Below, piece after piece: positions 46,806-58,770 of a stretch of 64,000 bases of DNA. A program made the position numbers and the translations under genes. Source of the DNA: Heliocidaris erythrogramma (Eukaryota > Echinodermata > Echinoidea > Camarodonta > Echinometridae); NCBI GenBank assembly GCA_025617745.1, contig CM046855.1:15469880-15533879 (forward strand), read 5' to 3'. Under the pieces are notes generated by a model. It was not told where the DNA came from. It searched no databases and was given only the letters and a program-made list of their open reading frames with translations. Position 1 is the stretch's first letter. Every line of letters starts with the position of its first letter.

Positions 46806-46869
46806 TAAGAGGTTGTGACCGCCGCCGAAATTGACACAACCCCACATAGTCAGATACTGAGATAGGGAT

Positions 46870-47045
46870 GGTTCCGTGAGTGGGAGAAGTGAAGAAGGAG
46901 GACTCTCCGAGGAGGAAGTGAAGGAGGAGGAAGGAGAAGGGGAAGGAGGAGAAGGGGAAGGAGGAGCTAGGGAAGGAGAAGAAGGGGAAGGAGCTAGGGA
47001 AGGAGAAGAAGGGGAAGGAGAAGAAGGGAAGGAGAAAGCTCAAAC
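46870..47045 (+). repeat. Polypurine GGAGAAGG tract
   Basis: About 175 bp of almost pure purine on + (GGAAGGAGGAGAAGGGGAAG units). Mirror-like purine tracts can form triplex DNA; the Phe/Ser/Pro frame on the other strand is an artefact. Confidence 0.92.
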
Positions 47046-47079
47046 ATAAAGAGGAGAACAAGATTGCAAGACTAGCCGC

Positions 47080-47300
47080 CGGCAACAGTGGTTACTAGTG
47101 ACGGGCCAGCATCCGGCCCCATATTGTGAGGACGCGAAATCGCGATAGTCACCGACCGGGGATAGAGAGGCGATGCTTCAGCTAAGCTCATAGCTGCGCT
47201 GCGCAATTTACCGGTCCTTGCTAGTTAGTTAGGCTTTACTACAGTCAGAAGTAGAGTAGAGAGCAAAGGAAGACGAGAGTCGCGAGACAATATTGCGAAT
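47080..47300 (-). promoter_or_regulatory. CpG-rich segment, possible GPR137 promoter
   Basis: This stretch contains many CG dinucleotides in otherwise AT-rich DNA (GCCGCCGGCAAC, GACGCGAAATCGCGATAG, GAGTCGCGAGAC) and lies 2.1 kb upstream of the GPR137 ATG, with a polypurine tract on the gene side. A non-coding first exon is expected somewhere here because coding exon 1 is preceded by an acceptor-like AG. I found no clear TATA, initiator or donor; this is inference only. Confidence 0.25.
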
Positions 47301-48080
47301 AAAGCAATCTTGATGATAATACCTGATCAGCTATAATTATTGAAAAAGACAAAAGGATTATAAATACGTAACGTTTACATCAAAACAACCTAGACAAAAG
47401 ACAAAATATTAAGGTGTTCTCACCTCCGAAACGCCCACATAATCAAGCTTCAAGGGCATGTCTTCTGATCGGATCGGACAAATGAGAATAAAACTGAAGT
47501 TACGGATTCAAAAATACTTAGATTAATGTAAGGTGTATTCAAAGAAATGAGTGGGTAACCCGGGGATCTCGCCTTGGGGATGGGGTATCAAAACAGGAAA
47601 ATTCTTGAAAAAGGGTATCAAATTCACTAGTGATGAGAAGGATCCTCGAAATGGGTAAGAAATTTGACAGAACCATTCAGAATCTCAAAATTTCCCGTGG
47701 ATATTTGTCACGAATCCAAAGAATCTTTTTCTATTCTTTCAATAAAATTTTCCCGAGGCATGATATTTTTCACGAAACTGAGTCTTTTTTTCTATTCTTT
47801 CAACGAAAACATCATCCTGTAATGTGTTCCAAAGTTAATATTTGTCTTTATCTCTTCCTTTTTGACCAAAAAAGGCCAAGAAGAATCAATCCTCGAATAG
47901 GGTATATAGGCCTACAATACAATGTAAGATCTAAAAAATCAGGTTAAAGGATCTAAAAATCAGAAAATTTTTGCGGGTTTCCCCGAATAAGGTATCAAAC
48001 ACCTCTCGACATCAATCCTCATTTACGGTGTTTTTTCAGAAAATCATGGACGCAACACTGTCGGGAGCTGACGTTGCGTA
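47301..48080. other. Intergenic DNA with diverged GGTATCAAA repeats
   Basis: GGGGTATCAAA, AAGGGTATCAAATTC and AAGGTATCAAACACC with nearby ATCCTCGAAT recur between 47580 and 48010, suggesting an old repeat. No gene was recognised. Confidence 0.5.
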
Positions 48081-48085
48081 TATTA

Positions 48086-48452
48086 GGGACTTTTAGAAGC
48101 AGTGGACTAGTACTTCGTCCCAGTCGACTAATTCGCGCATGTCAACGTCGTCGACTGTCCATGTTGACTACAGTTCTGATCATTTTAGATTTCACTCGAC
48201 GTGTACGTACCGTCGACGTCAACCGGAAGTACACACTCAACGGATGAGCATAATAGTTGAGCTGTTCTGATGACGTCATATACGTGAACCTCGTCGAAGA
48301 TTTCGGAGCACCGCAAAAACGAAGTGAACACGTTCTCGATTTTGCAAGTCAGGGAGGAGGACAGGGAGAGGGCGAGTGGCGCATGCGCAGTGGCGTAGAA
48401 TGATGTCCTTGCGTACCAGTCGACTAAGTGGACGTGCAATTCTAAAAGTCCC
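48086..48452. mobile_element. 367-bp MITE with 5-bp target duplication
   Basis: TATTA at 48081-48085 and 48453-48457 flanks perfect 13-bp inverted ends GGGACTTTTAGAA / TTCTAAAAGTCCC. Subterminal GTCGAC-containing motifs recur inside, and one TGACGTCA lies at about 48270. There is no reading frame of its own. Confidence 0.82.
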
Positions 48453-48457
48453 TATTA

Positions 48458-49610
48458 GTATGTGTCGACTAGAACGCCGTCCTAGATCCTCCCAGCGATA
48501 ATGGACTGCTTTGTGTTGACTGCATTCAGAGTAGATGAAGCATGAAGCTAACAATGGGTGAAGCGAGGTTCACGTTTTAGAGAAGACGGTAAAACCATGT
48601 TTGACGCGTTCTCGATCTGAACTATGGACGGGTGATGAGCCGTTCTCGCACAAAGCGCGATACTACAGCTAACACAAATACATGTATCAGTCCATTACAT
48701 AGCCAGGAGGATCTAGGACGGCGTTCAAATCGACATACTCGAAAGCTCACTATTGTGAGACGGGGGTGAGCGCAAGTGCTTGGAGTGGATGCTAAAAGTG
48801 CAACCGTTTCCTCTCGACGAATAAGAATCATTATTACACGAACATAGAGCTGAAAATATCTATTTTCAGAAGCCGTCCGAAGAAAATTGATACCACACTC
48901 CAGTGACATTTGGTAGGCCATTGATTGTACCAACTATACTCGCCAAAATAGGGGAAAATGGCACAATCTCCACTGAAAAGCTGAAAGAGTTGAAATTCCA
49001 GCATCAAAAGTGCAACTCGCAAATTTGGTATCATATTAAGCAAAACATTTTAAACTTTAAAAAAATCGTCCGAAGTTTTGTGAAAAACATGACTTATTTT
49101 ACGTAATTACAGTCATTTCATCACTGAAAGCGCTGTTTTCGAACGGGATTCGCCGGGGTGTATATACTGGAGCAGATCTATGTCTATGCGCGCAGCTTTT
49201 CCATATTACACTGGCAAGTGTAATAAGCAAAAATCTTTTTCTTTTTTCTCTTATGGAGATAGGCAGCTTAAAATCATAATTACTTTTTAGCGACTTTCAT
49301 TTACGGGGGACGATTCCTCTCTGCCCAGGCTATGTAGGCCCTACTCGGTACCGTTTAAGCGAGGGAGCGGAGAGACCGACTGAGATCGGATTATCTATTT
49401 TGAATAGTGAAAGTTTGCATTTTATATTCCAAGGAGCCTGAGTAAAATATAGTTTGCTGTAGCCTTTTATGTCCATCAGTTTCGAAAGAAATGTCGCGAT
49501 AGTGCATGATCCTATTATTGCAGAGGGGTTTGCGTATAAGAGGAATCCCCTCCTATACATGTAATAAGAACATTGTGAGAAATGGAAGGCCGGACCTACT
49601 GTATATATAC
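48458..49610. other. Intergenic DNA, nothing recognised
   Basis: Mixed-composition sequence with some CG-rich patches and no convincing exon or repeat. Overlapping short frames on both strands lack codon bias or homology. Confidence 0.4.
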
Positions 49611-49624
49611 AGAGGGTATATAAA

Positions 49625-49800
49625 ATGGATGTCTTTTCTTTTACTTTCTTTATTTTCTGTTTTCTTTCTTTCTTTTTTCTTTCTTTCTTCCTTTCTTTTC
49701 CCTCTTCCTTTTCTTTCTTTCCTTCTCCCCTTTCTTTTTTTTTTCCTTTCCTTTTTTTTGATCGTGGAACTTTTTTTTATTTTTAATTTTTTTTTTTACG
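49625..49800 (+). repeat. Polypyrimidine (CTTT)n tract
   Basis: About 170 bp of CTTTC / TTTCC repeats followed by T runs; simple sequence only. Confidence 0.93.
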
Positions 49801-50287
49801 TCAGTGACCCCTTCTATCGATGATTAGAAGTTGGAACCCCCTCACCCCCGTTTGTGGTTTGTGGTTTGTGGTTTACTTTGCATGATAAGCAAAGACCACT
49901 TGATTCTTATAATAGAGCACTATTCATCAAAATGATAATAAGCTAATAAAAAAGCTTTTAGGGATTTCCAGCCGACGGCCGGAGGCTCAAACTTTTGACA
50001 TCCACATTTGAGAAAACAAAAACATGGAAAAAGGTTTTAGGGCTTAATATTGTTAGACATTGTGTTAAGGAGAAAACAAGAATCCCACCCTGCTTCCCTT
50101 AGATTGATTTTTTTTTTAAATTGGCGGGCGGGATTCCCAAAATTTTATTCCGGGCCGTAAAAATTTCCAAGAAAAAAAAAAATCTGATTTTTTTTCTTCT
50201 TCTAACCCTGATCGAAAGGCGCTAGGAATTCTTTAATTCATAGTCCTGGGCAAATCCCCCTCCCTTCTGACAACCCTGGATGCGCCC

Positions 50288-50659
50288 ATGTACATAAACG
50301 TTCTTCGAGATGGCGAAGATTTGATACAATGGAATGAGTATAAAAATAAGAATTATAAACGAATTGAAAGAAATGTAACCTTAAGCCATAAACTTGTGTC
50401 AATGAAGAGATGGCAAGAAGTAGTTATTAATAGACTTCGTTTTGATACCTTTTGGAGCCTCAAAAGCTATCAATTTAAAGTGGGTAAACACCCAAACGGT
50501 CTGTGCGATGAGTGCTTGATATATGATGATGTTGAACATGTATTAATAAACTGTCAAAAATATGAAGAAGAAAGGAGTCTATTACTAAAAAGGATGAATT
50601 ACACACGGAATCAATTAACACTTGCAAGCTTATTTAAAGAAAAGTCAAAACTGATATAG
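50288..50659 (+). mobile_element. C-terminal fragment of a non-LTR retrotransposon ORF2
   Basis: The 123-codon frame ends TTTAAAGAAAAGTCAAAACT..TAG. It contains HPNGLCDECLIYDDVEHVLI, a Cys-x2-Cys-x7-His-x4-Cys knuckle (Cys73, Cys76, His84, Cys89) followed by YEEER. This is typical of the C-terminal zinc motif after the RNase H region of Jockey/R1/I-type LINEs. Upstream there is no reverse transcriptase, so it is truncated. It is a different family from the fragment at 28289. Confidence 0.8.
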
Positions 50660-50832
50660 TTCAATTTATTTTTAACGGTGGAATAAATGTATAATTATAT
50701 AAAATCGAATTGATTTAGAGGATATGGTGTAAACTAACGGAGAGACGAGTCGAATTCTTACTACCAAATCACGAATGTGACTTTGACGAGTTGACTTATT
50801 TTTAGGTACAGTAATCTCGGACTTGTATAGCA

Positions 50833-51332
50833 ACTGTTGTTGTTGTTGTTGAAGTAAAAGGAATGGCACTTTTGACCACTAGAGTCCTGTGTGCCAGTAG
50901 CTATATATATAAATAGTCAGTCGGTCCGTCAGTCACAGAATAAATCATTAGCATAAAACTTTATCAATCATTTCTACTAGTACAATTTTCATAATATATC
51001 TTCTAAAACATGCCTTTAAAAATCAATCGTAATTCAAATATGTTTATAGAGTATTTTCCACATGAGCATATAATGTTGAAAAGGAGTATACATTGTAATA
51101 CTTCTGCATCATCTGTTTGGTGTTCTATTTTAACAAACCAAGTAGAGAATATTTAAAGCCCAACATCAGTTCATTATAATAACTTATTCAATGAATAACA
51201 AAGCTTTTAGTATGTAAAGCTATTGATGCAGCTAAATGCCTGCTCTCTATAGTACCATATAGCAACTGGCACAAAGGACACTAGTTTGTCAAAAGTGCCA
51301 TTATTTCACTACAACAACAACAACAACAACAA
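50833..51332. mobile_element. Foldback element bounded by (GTT)n / (AAC)n
   Basis: (GTTGTT)n then GGCACTTTTGACCACTAGAG and GTGCCAGTAGCTATATA at the left pair with TATAGCAACTGGCAC, CACTAGTTTGTCAAAAGTGCC and (CAACAA)n at the right. The arms are about 85 bp apart from a ~330-bp AT-rich centre. The triplet runs mark both outer ends. Confidence 0.8.
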
Positions 51333-51925
51333 CGAAGATTTGACATTCCTTTAGAACGTTTCAAGCCACCGTACAACTTTTCCACGTTCCTGCCTTCTTG
51401 GTTCAAATTATTAACGCTACAACAAAAATAACTCTTGACCTTGATTGATATTATTGGTTGCATTAATTATCATGAAATTTAAAATTTAGGCCCAAAGTAC
51501 CATTTGACGACTCTCACCCCTGGGTTTGAATGTGAACTGAACGTCTAGCTAGCTAAATTCTCTTTGGCAACAGTCAGAACAGACAGTGATTTCATGGTAA
51601 GATTTATTTCCAGCAGGAGCGAACTGAGGCCAAAGCTCGAGCTGGCTCGAGCCTGACTGAGGTTGATCGGAGCTAGCTGAAGCGGTGGAGGGCTGGCGCC
51701 GCGCTAGCGCTTGGGCCCAGTCGCAGAGCAGAAACGGGTGTTGGCTGTTGTGTCTGACGCGGGAAGGGTGGGGCACTCATCGTCGTGCATGCATGACGAC
51801 GTGACTATAAATGTATAATAAATTGTCTTAATTTTATGAGGGGTTTTGACTTTTGTGTTAATTGTGTAGCCGTATTTTGGATGATTCTTATATAATAATT
51901 AGACTCTAGCCAGGCCTATCATGCC

Positions 51926-52701
51926 TAACGTCCGTGCGCATTGACTCGCCACCGTTGTTAACTCGCCACTCACCTGTCACTTACTGTCCGAACTCGTCCT
52001 CTAAAAATTATCTGCATCGCTTCAGACTTTGTTGTGGCTACATTGAATAGGTCAAAATATATTCTTCTGCCGTTGGAAGTCTCTTGTAAGATCCGGCGCA
52101 TGAATAAGAGTTGGGCGCGATCAAAGTTTAACTAGCACACACACTCCTGCAATAGCCGGTGGATGGAGCTCGGGCGACAAAGACTAGACTTCCCTACTCA
52201 ACAATAGTTGTAGCCCAATATGATGACGGAAGTTGACAAAATTTGCTATCGAGATGAAGATTAAAATATACTTATCAAGCTGGTACCATTTTAAAAGAGG
52301 GGGTGGTGTGATCTAAAAAAATAGAAGGGGGTGGCGCTTTAACGTAGAACCCTCTACAAGAAGGTGGCGAGTCTGCGTAGATCTGGCACACGTGTTGTGT
52401 GTATGTATGACGTGCCTGTGTGGTGTGCGCATGCGCGCAGTATTGGATTTGTAACTACAGGTAGAGATCGATGGGCGCGACTCAACAGCAGCCACCTATT
52501 GTGTCGCCTTCCCGGAAGTACGTATATAGTGACGTCATTCTCTTTAAAATGGAGCATTTTCATGAATCATGCTTTTGAGATATTTTAGGGGATACATTGA
52601 TGTTTTCATATTAAATCAAGATTTTGGCAAGAATAAAGTTTAATTTAGCAGTATAGGAAGTTTAAGGCCGTCGGGTGGCGACTCAATGCGCATGGACGTT
52701 A
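51926..52701. mobile_element. 776-bp DNA transposon remnant with ~28-bp inverted ends
   Basis: TAACGTCCGTGCGCATTGAC-TCGCCACC at 51926 is the reverse complement, with two changes, of GGTGGCGA-CTCAATGCGCATGGACGTTA ending at 52701. No target duplication could be fixed and no transposase frame is present. Confidence 0.75.
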
Positions 52702-52900
52702 TGCAATTACGAATCAACATGATCAAGACAAAAGAAAAAAGAACTGAAAAGTGAAGTTAGATAACAACTTAGAAGCAAAAGCCAAAGTCAAAGATGCCTG
52801 CGAAAGGGAAAGTGCGCTATTATGTTGCAGTTGTCATGTCATTGATCATCATAATTCATATTCATAGATTTACCCACTCACGGGTACATTACTGTAAAAT

Positions 52901-54290
52901 AGTTGGTATTTTCTGTCGCATGTACTAAAGGTATGGGGGGGAAATAAGATAAATATTTTAAATACTTGCTTTCAAATTCAGCCCTTAAAAATCTCACTCC
53001 TACCTCAAATGGCCGTTAGGAAGAACTTTTGATATTTACAGCAAAATCCAAAGTCAAAATCTTGTCCTTTCGCGATCGCGTGTTGTTTACAAACTGCCGA
53101 TGTCTTAGACTAAAATCGGCCAATATAATTTTTGTCCACGAAGAAACTCGGGATCGCAAGGGCACATCGATCTTTACGATCGCGCACACAGAAAATCGGA
53201 ACTTTTCCGTGTACGCCATAGGGACCAAATTTTTGAGGACAAAACTCTTTTGGGGAGATGTCAGCGCCCGCGGCGACCAGGAAATGTACACAATGACTCC
53301 GATAGCTCGTTTCGCGAGAATCAACAGTAAATTGCGGATTTCATTTTTGTAAATATCTTTTCCAACATTGGTGAGTTGAATTTATTGTATTTCTTGGATA
53401 TTTTGGGGTCGGTTTTTGAAAATTAAATGCTGATTTTGAGTGAATATTGGTGACTTTTGTGCAGTGGTGTTTTAAAAAGATGAGGTGTATGACTGCCTAC
53501 ATTATACACACAAAGTATAGGAATGTAGCTATGAGTGGATTTACCCAATGTTCTCGCGAGGTATGGCTCCACACCACGAATAGTGGTCATATTGACCACT
53601 ACGAATACAAAATGCAAAAATAGTTCGTATTTTCTGTCGCGTGTAGTAAAGGTATGGGGGGAAAATAAGATAACTATTTTAAATACCTTGCTTTCAAATT
53701 CCGCCCTTAAAAATCTCACTCCTACCTCAAATGGCCGTTAGGAAGAACTTTTGATATTTTCAGCAAAATCCAAAGTCAAAATCTTGTCCAAAACCGGAGA
53801 AATCCCCGCCGATTTGTTTCGCGATCGCGTGTTGTTTACATACTGCCGATGTCTTAGACTAAAATCGGCCAATAAAACTTTTGTCCACGAAGAAACTCGG
53901 GATCGCAAGCGCACATCGATCTTTACGATCGCGCACACAGAAAATCGGGACTTTCCGTGTATGCCACATAGGGACCGAATTTTTAAGGACAAAACTCTTT
54001 TGGGGAGATGTCAGCGCCCGCGGCGACCAGGAAATGTACACAATGACTCCGATAGCTCGTTTCGCGAGAATCAACAGTAAATTACGGATTTGATTTTTGG
54101 AAATATCTTTTCCAACATCGGTGAGTTGAATTTATTGTATTTCTTAGATATTTAGTGGTCGGTTTTTGTAAATTAAATGCCGATTTTGAGTGAATGTTTG
54201 TGACTTTTGTGCAGTGGTGTTTTAAAAAGTTGAGGTGTATGACTGCCTAAATTATACACACGAAGTATAGGAATGTAGCTATGAGTGTAT
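52901..54290 (+). repeat. Tandem duplication of a ~720-bp unit
   Basis: Copy 1 starts AGTTGGTATTTTCTGTCGCA (52901) and copy 2 AGTTCGTATTTTCTGTCGCG (53622). Both run through CTCCTACCTCAAATGGCCGT, GGAGATGTCAGCGCCCGCGG and AGGAATGTAGCTATGAGTG. Copy 2 has an extra ~28 bp (CAAAACCGGAGAAATCCCCG..) near 53788. Open frames on both strands are preserved by the duplication but show no homology, so I do not call them genes. Confidence 0.9.
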
Positions 54291-54467
54291 GGCTCCAGCT
54301 CCAGGGTTTCGCTGCAAGCAAGACCGACGTGCACGCAAAGTGTGCGCAGGGTGAGTAGCCTAGAAAAGGCTCTAGAGGAAGAAGAGTAAGGGGAAAAAAA
54401 GCTATCGCTGCTCTTCTAGAGCCTAGTTTTTAAATCCACCTCTCCACCATGTTCATAGTGATAAAAC

Positions 54468-54585
54468 CATTAACTTTGCCATCAATGGTAACTCCCATGG
54501 AAAACTTGATTTTGATTGGCTGTTCAGTGATGTTACCATGGTAGTTACCATTGAGAGCAGGGTTACCATTAATGGTATGTTTTAT
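54468..54585. mobile_element. Small palindromic MITE
   Basis: ACCATTAACTTTGCCATCAATGG-TAACT..CCATGG pairs with CCATGGTAGTTACCATTGA and GGTTACCATTAATGGT over about 118 bp. It is non-coding. Confidence 0.65.
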
Positions 54586-54869
54586 GCAGTGGTGCAGTGG
54601 AGCGTATACGCTTGTATACGCCGTATACGTAAAAAAGAAATTGGACTTTTTCGGGTATACGCGCGTATACTTAAAAGAAATTATCAGGTTTTAAAATTTA
54701 AAAATATATAAATATAGGAAAAAAAGAATTGTATGAAATTTATGAAAAATCGTCGAAATTCATACTCTGTGAGTTGTGTTCCACAGAATTAATTTGTGTT
54801 GGCGATCCATATACTCAACAAACTTTTGACAAATCAAACTTACATATTGCAGTATGATCTCCGGTAAAG

Positions 54870-55465
54870 GGGTACTTTTTGGGCGACACAATCCGGCCCG
54901 TGAATTGTAAAAAAAGGGGGTGTTTTTTATCTTTCACCTGGAGATTTCATTAAAAAAGGGGGTGTTTTTTTTTCTCTCTCTGTGTCTCTCTCTTCGACAC
55001 CTGAGAAATTAAAAAAGGGGGGTTATGAAATATCTTGAAAATTGATCAAATCCCAGGATCAAATTCCTGAAATTCCTGCTAGTTTTGATAGCTCATTCAG
55101 CCAGGATTATTTCATTTTGAAAAGTATAGAAACACTGGCCCCCAGTCCCATCCAGTCCTCCCTCGATTGTAATGACACCGGGTAATGACAGCTTACTTGG
55201 GAGGGGGGTTGGTGTCTGTCCTGAGATATGGGGTTGGAATGAGAGCTCACCTGAGATAGGGGGGTACACTGTTGAGCAGTGTTCTGAATTTAGGGGGGTC
55301 TCCAAGGCAGGAAAAGCCCGTGCAAAGCCCGCGGTAGGGGGGTTCAGAAATTTTGGCAGCCCTGCATGACATGCATGAGATAGGGGGGGGTGCTTTCAAA
55401 GGGAGGGAACAAGCATACGGGTACCCTATAAATAATACTGAGTGGGGGGGGGGGCCGGGGTCCCA
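54870..55465. other. Low-complexity DNA with G runs
   Basis: Repeated AAAAAGGGGG/TGTTTTTT motifs and poly(G) runs (for example 55444-55452); no gene was seen. Downstream, ~55690 and ~56300 are diverged direct repeats sharing GTATAATCAGGGCA and GTGAAYGTT at about 610 bp spacing. Confidence 0.6.
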
Positions 55466-56399
55466 GGACCAACTAAGGAATTTCAGCCTTTGAAGTTTGA
55501 GGAAAATACTGTGGGTGCAACATCCCTATGCATAGGCCCTATATATTTTTGTTGCATAAGCACTTAGAATTGCAGAACTAATTTTTGAGGGATTTATTTC
55601 AAAGAACAATTCTAAACAAATATATTGTGTTCATATGTTGTTTCTCTGCAGTTTTCCTCAGTAAAAGTATCCGAATACTTTTGGATGTGCGTGTATAATC
55701 AGGGCAATGTGAACGTTGCATTGTATGAACTTCAAACCTATACTCATCTTTGCACTTCTAAAACGAATTCAGGTCTCAAAAAGCACAACTCAGTTGTAGT
55801 TAATTGTTAAACAGTTCATTGTGTTCAATTACCAAAACTGCACTGTTTGCACATCAAAAAAAAAGTTTTAAAAAAATGTTATTAACATTGGGTATGTTTC
55901 TTCATGAATATTTTGCTCAAGCTCCCAACAAAATGTATGAAATGAGTAAAGATGTTGTGCACTTGTACATTGCCTCTAACAAACAAGACGTTTGGTGTGT
56001 TTTATAAAAATCTGTAGTAACAATTAAATAATTACCTCATACACTTTATGATAGCACAACCTTTACAGGTGATGAGAATTTGCAGAAACTAGAACTAGAA
56101 AATCATTATTATGACAACGGTTTGATAATATTTGGATTAGTTTGTGCATTTTAGACATATATGGTTGATGCAATGATTGGTCTGAAAATACGACTCACTA
56201 ACCCTCACTAATGCTTGATGCCTTTTGCAAAAACTAAGACATGTAAGATTTAATTTTATTTTGATGTGATATTTATTGTGAAAAAGATGCCTTTGAAATC
56301 GTGTTTATAATCAGGGCACTGTGAATGTTACACTGTCTAAACTACAAACTTACTACTTGCATTCACTTCTACAACTAATGCATAACTAATAACAACCAC

Positions 56400-57375
56400 T
56401 GGCGTAGACAGGGGGGCACAAGGGGGCCATGCCCCCCTATTCAGCCACTAAAAAAAAAAGCGAGAGCGAAAAAGCGGGAGAAGTGAGAGAGTTTTCGCGC
56501 TTCGCGCGGGAAGGGGGAAATAACTCTCCTCTCCCTGCACCAACCCCTGTCACATACAGTGCAGTATTGCGTCCTAATAACTGAAAAGCAGTCATGGCGT
56601 CGAACTATAACTTTCCGCCTAAACAAATTGTTTGTTACAATCCGTTTTCTTTCTCTTAAATTTGCTAAAACGTCAGAGCTTCCGCGCTCTGTATTACGTA
56701 TTACGTCCAAAATAACTGAAAAGCAGCCAGGGCGTCGAACTAACATTGGTGCTAAAAAGGTGCTAAAAAGGTGCTAAAAAGTTAGAGCTTTCGCGCTTCG
56801 CGCGGGAAGGAGGGAAACTCCTCCTTCCTGCACCCACCCCTATTACATACCGTGCAATATTGCTCCAAATAATTGAAAAAGCAGTGGGTTCGTCCAACTA
56901 TAACTTTCCGCCTTTGTTTGCTACAAGCCGTTATCTTTCTCTCAAATTTGCTAAAATATCAGAGCTTTCGCGCTTCGCGCGGGAAGGGGGAACCCCCTCC
57001 CTGCGCCCATCCCTGTTGCAGTGCAGTATTACGCCCAAATAACTGAAAAGCAGTCCGGACGTCGAATAACTTTCCTAAAAAAGGTGCTACGAGCCGTTAG
57101 CTTTCTCTCAAATTTGCTATAAAACGTCAGAGCTTTCGCGCTCCGAGCGGGAAGGGGAAATTACCCCCTTCCTGAACCCACCCCTGTTACATACAATGCT
57201 GTGTTGCGTCCAAATAACTGTAAAGCAGTCCTGACCTCGAAATACCTTTTCCCCTAAAAAAAAGGGGGTGCTACGAGCAGTTATCTTTCTCTCAAATATT
57301 CTATAAAACATCAGAGCTTTCGCGCTTTGCACGGAAGGGGGCAATCTTCCCCCTCCCTGCACCCACCCCCTGGGG
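56400..57375 (+). repeat. Tandem array, five diverged units of 134-176 bp
   Basis: Units share CAGAGCTTTCGCGCTTCGCG, GGGAAGGGGGAAA, CCTCCCTGCACCCACCCCTG, and AACTGAAAAGCAGTC at about 56578, 56712, 56866, 57039 and 57215. CGCGCTTCGCGCG is palindromic. The frames across it are repeat artefacts. Confidence 0.9.
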
Positions 57376-57479
57376 AGCATGCATCAATTTCGCACTCTTC
57401 GCGTGCTCACAACCGCCCCCTAAAATGACATCCTGGCTGTGCGGTTGGATCCTTCACGTCTGGCCCCCCACCAGTGGGT

Positions 57480-58320
57480 GTCGATCCCTGGAGGGGGGGG
57501 GGGGGCGGTAGGGGTATATATCCCCCCAAAATATGAGGTGGGGTAATGGCCTGTTAATGCACTAAAAATCTAGTTTTTGAAGGTTTGAAATGCGAAAATT
57601 TTCGAAAGCTCGGTCGCTTTGCTCCATCGCATAATAGCCCCCAGTAGGCCTATATTGTTCTTAAATAGCTTAAAGGGGTTCAAAATTTGACAAAAAATAA
57701 AGATGTAATTGCTTTGCTCGATATATCATGTATGTGTCATATGACTCCTGCTAAATATTGCGCCCCCGATGTAAGATAAATAAAGTGTATAAAACAGCAT
57801 TTGCAAAGGTTCAACTTTTGAAAGAAATCTCAACTTCAGGTACCCTTGCTGAATTTCTCGACTCTTTCTCAAGCCTTTCAGGGTTTTCGTTAGTTTTGCT
57901 CCCGATTGTAGAAGTGAGTGAATAGAAAACCGCTTATCAATGCATAAAATTCAAGCTTCTCTACCGCTCAATTGCAAAATTTCCTGGGTAAAATGCACAA
58001 GAAATTGTGTTTTTTAGGGTTAAAAATTGAAAAATTTGGGGGGGGGGGGGGGGTCCTCGAACGTCGAACAATGAATTTATGCCTTATTCCGTCGACTGTC
58101 CGAGGACGAGTAACAATAGAGGAACAATAGTTGTCCTCGGAAGTAAAGCCATGTAAACGTGTGTGTGTGTGTGTGTGTGTGACGATGTGTGTGGGTGTGG
58201 GGGTGAGTGTGTGTGTGTGTTTTCTTGTCAGGTCACGGGGGTTATTGTGTTTGTGAATCACCACCACAGCACGGTGCATCGCCTCGTCGTAACTTGTGCT
58301 CTGAGGATTGAGCTATCAGT
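57480..58320. other. Intergenic DNA with poly(G) and (TG)n
   Basis: It contains G runs at about 57492 and 58038 and a (GT)n microsatellite at about 58159-58220. I see no gene. Confidence 0.7.
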
Positions 58321-58709
58321 ATAAGGGAGTATACCCCAAAAAATATTTACCACTACAACACTGGTTTTATGCAACGGGCCCAGATTTGTAGCAGATTATA
58401 TATGAAAAGTCTCTAAATAAGGTCATCTAATGATCTAAAACATTGAAGTAAATTCAGTCCAGCTTACACTGATTTTGGTGTTTCTTTTTCACTAGTGCAG
58501 TGTTGGATGTTCTTCATAGACCTACATAGCTGTGGGATCTTTGAGTGCACCACCCCCACAGTTTTAATAATCACCATATACCTTGACCTTTAACTTGTAC
58601 TTGGTAAATTTCCTCCCAGGGCCACAATCATGTAAGCCTTTGAGTCTGGAGTATTCCACGCAGAAAGTCTGAGTGTTCATCGTTCCGTGGAAGCTTGAGG
58701 TGATCTAAG

Positions 58710-58770
58710 ATGGCAGGATGTCTGGTAGAACTCTACATCTGGTCCTTGAAGGGTGGCATGGGGGTCAAAG
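58710..58770 (+). CDS. WDPCP: WDPCP exon 1 (start codon)
   Basis: AAGATGG is a good start context. It encodes MAGCLVELYIWSLKGGMGVK and leaves in phase 1 at GTAAGA. Confidence 0.93.

Noticed and set aside
46654-47085. Phe/Ser/Pro-rich 143-codon frame on -
   Set aside because: It is the complement of a purine tract plus a MITE.
48185-48933. Arg/Ser-rich overlapping frames on - as a possible gene
   Set aside because: They lie partly inside the 367-bp MITE and overlap in several frames with no recognisable domain.
49506-49823. Leu/Phe/Ser-rich 105-codon frame
   Set aside because: It is a translation of a polypyrimidine tract.
53016-54093. Pairs of 70-109 codon frames on both strands as duplicated genes
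   Set aside because: No homology or splice pattern, and a 28-bp insertion in copy 2 changes the frame; treated as a tandem repeat.
56441-57380. Frames across the CGCGCTTCGCGCG array as a repetitive protein
   Set aside because: Unit lengths (134-176 bp) are not all multiples of three and frames break between units.
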